This document shows positions 6,251 to 8,803 of a DNA stretch of 8,803 nt, piece by piece. A program made the translations under genes and the position numbers. Below the pieces are notes generated by a model. It had not been told where the DNA came from and did no database searches. It saw only the letters and a list, made by a program, of their open reading frames with translations. The number at the start of each line of letters is the position of its first letter. Position 1 is the stretch's first letter. Origin of the DNA: an uncultured Saprospiraceae bacterium (GTDB taxonomy: Bacteria > Bacteroidota > Bacteroidia > Chitinophagales > Saprospiraceae); assembly GCA_938044055.1 (NCBI GenBank), contig CALIQO010000265.1, positions 1-8,803 of the forward strand. The letters run 5' to 3'.

Positions 6251-7726
6251 ATGTCATTACCTTATAGAAATATTATCACGATAGACAGAAACTTGAGGAC
6301 TCCACTCTACCTCCAGGTTTCTACCTCTATAATTAAAAATATTGTCCGGGGAATAATTGCTCCAGGACATAGACTGCCAGGGGCCAGGAGTCTATCTGGA
6401 TTGCTTAAGGTAAGTAGAAGAACCATTATGCAGGCGTATGATGAACTTGAGGCACAAGGATGGATAGAAGTCATGCCTAGCAAGGGAACATATGTGCAAT
6501 CTAAAATACCGGTCAGAAAAAATGTGCCGCTTTCCCTTGATAGACCTCCTAAGAAACACAGCAAGATTAAGTGGAGTAATAAACTGGATTTTCTAGACCA
6601 CTTCAGTGCGCTTGAAGATTCAGAGTATAATTTTTTAATCGATACAGGTTATCCAGATGTTAGATTGGCACCGCTTAAGGAGCTGAGTCAGGCTATGAGT
6701 CGTGTAATTAATAGTAGACTTACACCTAAGTTGATGAATTATTCTTCAGCGTTTAGAGGCCACCCTTGGTTGATTTCAGAATTTAGGAATTACCTATCAG
6801 AATCCAGAGGAATACATGTTGATACAGATTCTATAATGATTACTAGAGGCAGCTTGATGGCATTTCATTGCATCTATCAAGTTCTGCTGGATCGTGACGA
6901 TATCGTAGTAATGGGAGATGTAAGTTTCGAGGTTGCTAAAAAGATTGCCAGGATTGCGGGCGGCAATATTATGACCGTATCGGTAGACAAGGATGGCATC
7001 AATGTGGACGAGCTAGAACAGATATGTAAAACGACTAAGGTCAAGAGTGTTTTCGTGATGCCTCACCACCATCATCCTACAACTGTATCACTGTCAGCAG
7101 AAAGGAGGGTTAAATTATTGATGCTTTCTTATGAGTATGGTTTTTCCATTATAGAAGATGATTATGATTACGACTTTCACTATGACAGTGGACCGTTGCT
7201 CCCTATGGCCAGTGTCGATAATCAAGGCCATGTTATCTATGTCGGTTCCTTGAGTAAAACAGTTGCTCCTAGTCTGAGACTGGGATTCGTTGTTGCAGCC
7301 CCATCGATTATCAGACAACTTGAAAGGGTAAGTAGGTACATTGATTGCCATGGTAATGTAGGACTTGAGAAAGCGATTGCTCATTTATTCAGAGAAGGTA
7401 TTATCAGAAGGCACCTTAAGAAATCTCTTAAGATGTATCACAGAAGAAGAGATAGGTTCTGCCGATTATTAGAAGAAAATATAGGTTCTCAGATTAACTA
7501 TACAAAACCAGATGGAGGCCTAGCATTGTGGACAGAATTCAATGATTCTATTAATCTTAATACGTTGAGGAAAAATTGCCTGTCAGAAAAATTGCTGATT
7601 CCTAGGACGACTTTTTCTGATGCTCAAGGCAAATGCATCAATGGATTAAGAATGGGTTTTGCTTCTATGAACGATACGGAAATGGATCACGCTGTGAATA
7701 TTCTTAAAAGGTCTATTGTAGGGTAA
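6251..7726 (+). CDS. MocR-type transcription regulator (GntR winged helix fused to class I aminotransferase domain)
   Basis: The 491-residue protein has the MocR/PdxR layout. The winged helix at about 16-83 contains TPLYLQVSTSIIKNIVRG, RLPGARSLSGLLKVSRRTI and the wing GWIEVMPSKGTYV. A linker of about 40-60 residues precedes an aminotransferase-fold domain (about 125-490). PLP-site features are EDDYDYDF at 302-309, SLSKT at 333-337 with Lys336 as the expected Schiff-base lysine, and Arg467 in GLRMGFAS as the carboxylate-binding arginine. The loop usually written HQFPTG here reads PHHHHPTT (271-278). Such proteins bind PLP or a PLP-amino-acid adduct and switch transcription of nearby genes for PLP, GABA, taurine, ectoine or other amine metabolism. 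ATG 6251 is preferred; an upstream in-frame TTG at 6233 would add six residues and abut the receptor stop. The neighbouring PLP enzyme gene 36 bp downstream is the most natural target, but this is inference. An actual aminotransferase is unlikely because of the DNA-binding domain. Confidence 0.92.
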   Translation: MSLPYRNIITIDRNLRTPLYLQVSTSIIKNIVRGIIAPGHRLPGARSLSGLLKVSRRTIMQAYDELEAQGWIEVMPSKGTYVQSKIPVRKNVPLSLDRPPKKHSKIKWSNKLDFLDHFSALEDSEYNFLIDTGYPDVRLAPLKELSQAMSRVINSRLTPKLMNYSSAFRGHPWLISEFRNYLSESRGIHVDTDSIMITRGSLMAFHCIYQVLLDRDDIVVMGDVSFEVAKKIARIAGGNIMTVSVDKDGINVDELEQICKTTKVKSVFVMPHHHHPTTVSLSAERRVKLLMLSYEYGFSIIEDDYDYDFHYDSGPLLPMASVDNQGHVIYVGSLSKTVAPSLRLGFVVAAPSIIRQLERVSRYIDCHGNVGLEKAIAHLFREGIIRRHLKKSLKMYHRRRDRFCRLLEENIGSQINYTKPDGGLALWTEFNDSINLNTLRKNCLSEKLLIPRTTFSDAQGKCINGLRMGFASMNDTEMDHAVNILKRSIVG

Positions 7727-7762
7727 AGAAGATCTGAGAAATCTAACTATCTTTCTTCTTCA

Positions 7763-8710
7763 ATGAAAACCATGGATATCAAAAAGTATAAAGAGGAACT
7801 CAAAGAATGCCACAATAGAATTTCTCCATATATTCATAATACACCTGTGTTGTCTTCTACCTTAATAAATGATATTGTAGGAGGAGAGGTGTATTTTAAG
7901 TGCGAGAATTTTCAAAAGGGCGGCGCCTATAAATTAAGAGGTGCATTGAATGCTTCATTGTCATTGATGGCCGATGAACGCGAGAAAGGATTGGTGACCC
8001 ACTCTTCTGGGAATTTTGCACAAGCGGTAAGCCTCTCGGCCCAGCTTCTCAATGTTCCAGCATATATAGTGATGCCATCTACTGCACCTGCAGTTAAAGT
8101 AGCTGGTGTGAAGACATATAATGGTCAGATAACCATGTGTGCTCCTACTATCGAGGCACGTGAAAATACTTCTCAAGAAATCCATCAGAATACCGGAGCA
8201 ACGATGTTGCATCCTAGTAACCAGATGGAGGTGATAATCGGACAGGGAACGGCTGCTGTTGAATTGCTGGAAGTGCAACCAGAATTGGATGCCATATTCT
8301 GTCCTGTGGGTGGTGGTGGATTGATTGCAGGAACATGTATTGCTGCTCATGGTGTCTGTGATGTGTATGGTGGTGAGCCTTACAATGTGGATGATGCTTA
8401 TCGATCATTACAATCGGGGAAGATAGAGTTTAATAATTCTACCGATACCATAGCAGATGGACTGAGAACAAATCTCGGCGATGTAAATTTTCCAATCATC
8501 AAGGAACATGTCAAGGATATTGTCCGGGTAACAGAAGATGAAATTGTATCCGCTATGCGGTTAGTATGGGAAAGAATGAAAGTGATTATAGAGCCTTCGA
8601 GTGCGGTGACACTTGCAGCGGTAATCAGCAGTAAAGAGATGTGGCTGGGTAAGAAGGTAGGGGTAATTGTCTCAGGGGGAAATGTAGACCTCGGAAATCT
8701 ACCTTTTTAA
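7763..8710 (+). CDS. PLP-dependent serine racemase / threonine-type dehydratase family enzyme
   Basis: The 315-residue protein is a fold-type-II PLP enzyme lacking the C-terminal ACT-like domain of biosynthetic IlvA. Lys57 in AYKLRGA is the PLP lysine. HSSGNFAQA (80-88) is the phosphate/substrate Asn loop, with Ser82 at the place of the racemase re-face base Ser84. PVGGGGLIAG binds the PLP phosphate. GEPYNVDDAY conserves the Glu and Asp that ligate the divalent metal in serine racemase. IADGLRTN, VTEDEI, LVWERMKVIIEPSS and VSGGNVDL closely follow eukaryotic serine racemase and yeast SRY1. Possible reactions are Ser/Thr dehydration, serine or aspartate racemisation, or threo-3-hydroxyaspartate dehydration; sequence alone does not choose. 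The usual His after SSGN is Phe85. The ATG at 7763 gives a normal N-terminus; Met4 at 7772 is an alternative. As last gene before the terminator and next to MocR, it is likely that regulator's target, and its enamine/imine products would be RidA substrates. Confidence 0.9.
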   Translation: MKTMDIKKYKEELKECHNRISPYIHNTPVLSSTLINDIVGGEVYFKCENFQKGGAYKLRGALNASLSLMADEREKGLVTHSSGNFAQAVSLSAQLLNVPAYIVMPSTAPAVKVAGVKTYNGQITMCAPTIEARENTSQEIHQNTGATMLHPSNQMEVIIGQGTAAVELLEVQPELDAIFCPVGGGGLIAGTCIAAHGVCDVYGGEPYNVDDAYRSLQSGKIEFNNSTDTIADGLRTNLGDVNFPIIKEHVKDIVRVTEDEIVSAMRLVWERMKVIIEPSSAVTLAAVISSKEMWLGKKVGVIVSGGNVDLGNLPF

Positions 8711-8712
8711 AT

Positions 8713-8747
8713 TAAAGCAAGAGAGAAAATTATTCTCCCTTGCTTTA
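8713..8747 (+). terminator. Hairpin terminator after the PLP enzyme gene, possibly bidirectional
   Basis: Arms AAAGCAAGAGAGAA (8714-8727) and TTCTCCCTTGCTTT (8733-8746) pair over 14 bp with one A-C mismatch, plus a flanking T-A pair (8713/8747), around a 5-base loop. The hairpin begins 3 bases after the stop codon. A T-rich stretch (ATTGTTTTAA) follows after a few bases on the plus strand, and the complement is also T-rich just beyond the stem (CTTTAATTT), so it may serve convergent transcripts from both sides. Confidence 0.82.
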
Positions 8748-8757
8748 TGAAATTGTT

Positions 8758-8803
8758 TTAACTTAAGGGAGCCCACTCTAGAGTTTTACATAGAATTCCA
8801 CCC
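8758..8803 (-). CDS. Possible C-terminal end of a convergent gene (partial)
   Basis: On the minus strand a frame entering from the right edge reads GGILCKTLEWAPLS and stops with TAA at 8760-8758, just before the two-sided hairpin. Convergent genes sharing one terminator would be a natural layout. Only 14 residues are visible, the other two minus-strand frames also stop nearby, and no family can be named, so this is only a candidate. Confidence 0.28.
   Translation of the reverse strand, partial: GGILCKTLEWAPLS

Noticed and set aside
8214..8408. His-rich minus-strand open frame inside the PLP enzyme gene
   Set aside because: Antisense shadow of the conserved coding sequence; the His run comes from the complement of ATG/GTG/GGTG-rich codons of the real gene.

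Overview
The window looks like a chromosomal stretch of a Bacteroidota bacterium (flavobacterium- or saprospirium-like; the rank is inference). The DNA is AT-rich. It encodes an 803-residue outer-membrane receptor with the N-terminal carboxypeptidase-regulatory-like segment and 'outer membrane beta-barrel family' plug typical of that phylum. One gene has a textbook Bacteroidota -7 promoter element (TAnnTTTG), and strong Shine-Dalgarno sequences are generally absent. No rRNA, tRNA, CRISPR array, insertion sequence or riboswitch was recognised.

Layout: (1) 1-1844, minus strand: the N-terminal 614 residues of a secreted right-handed beta-helix protein with two pectate-lyase-3/GH55-like modules; its C-terminus lies off the left edge. 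(2) 1845-2033: divergent intergenic region. (3) 2034-3696, plus strand: a tight three-gene unit of an unrecognised lipoprotein, a single-domain asparaginase-like protein and a RidA-family enamine/imine deaminase, with gaps of 21 bp and 1 bp. (4) 3697-3819: a spacer with a candidate promoter. (5) 3820-8710, plus strand: a TonB-dependent receptor, a MocR-type regulator (GntR winged helix fused to an aminotransferase fold) and a fold-type-II PLP enzyme of the serine racemase / threonine dehydratase / threo-3-hydroxyaspartate dehydratase group. The gaps are 19 and 36 bp, and a clear hairpin terminator closes the unit. (6) At the right edge, the possible tail of a convergent minus-strand gene.

Reading the genes together: the dehydratase/racemase-type enzyme would release 2-amino-acrylate-like enamines or iminosuccinate, which RidA proteins are known to hydrolyse. 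The asparaginase-like protein would deamidate an asparagine-like substrate. The MocR protein is a PLP-binding regulator of the kind usually found beside the amino-acid or amine genes it controls. The receptor and lipoprotein suggest capture or sensing of an external ligand. A coherent but unproven idea is a small amino-acid scavenging module, possibly for asparagine, 3-hydroxyasparagine or D-/L-serine-type compounds. The most concrete sequence oddity is a perfect 10-bp inverted repeat whose right arm is the first ten bases of the asparaginase-like gene, so that an RNA hairpin would bury its start codon.
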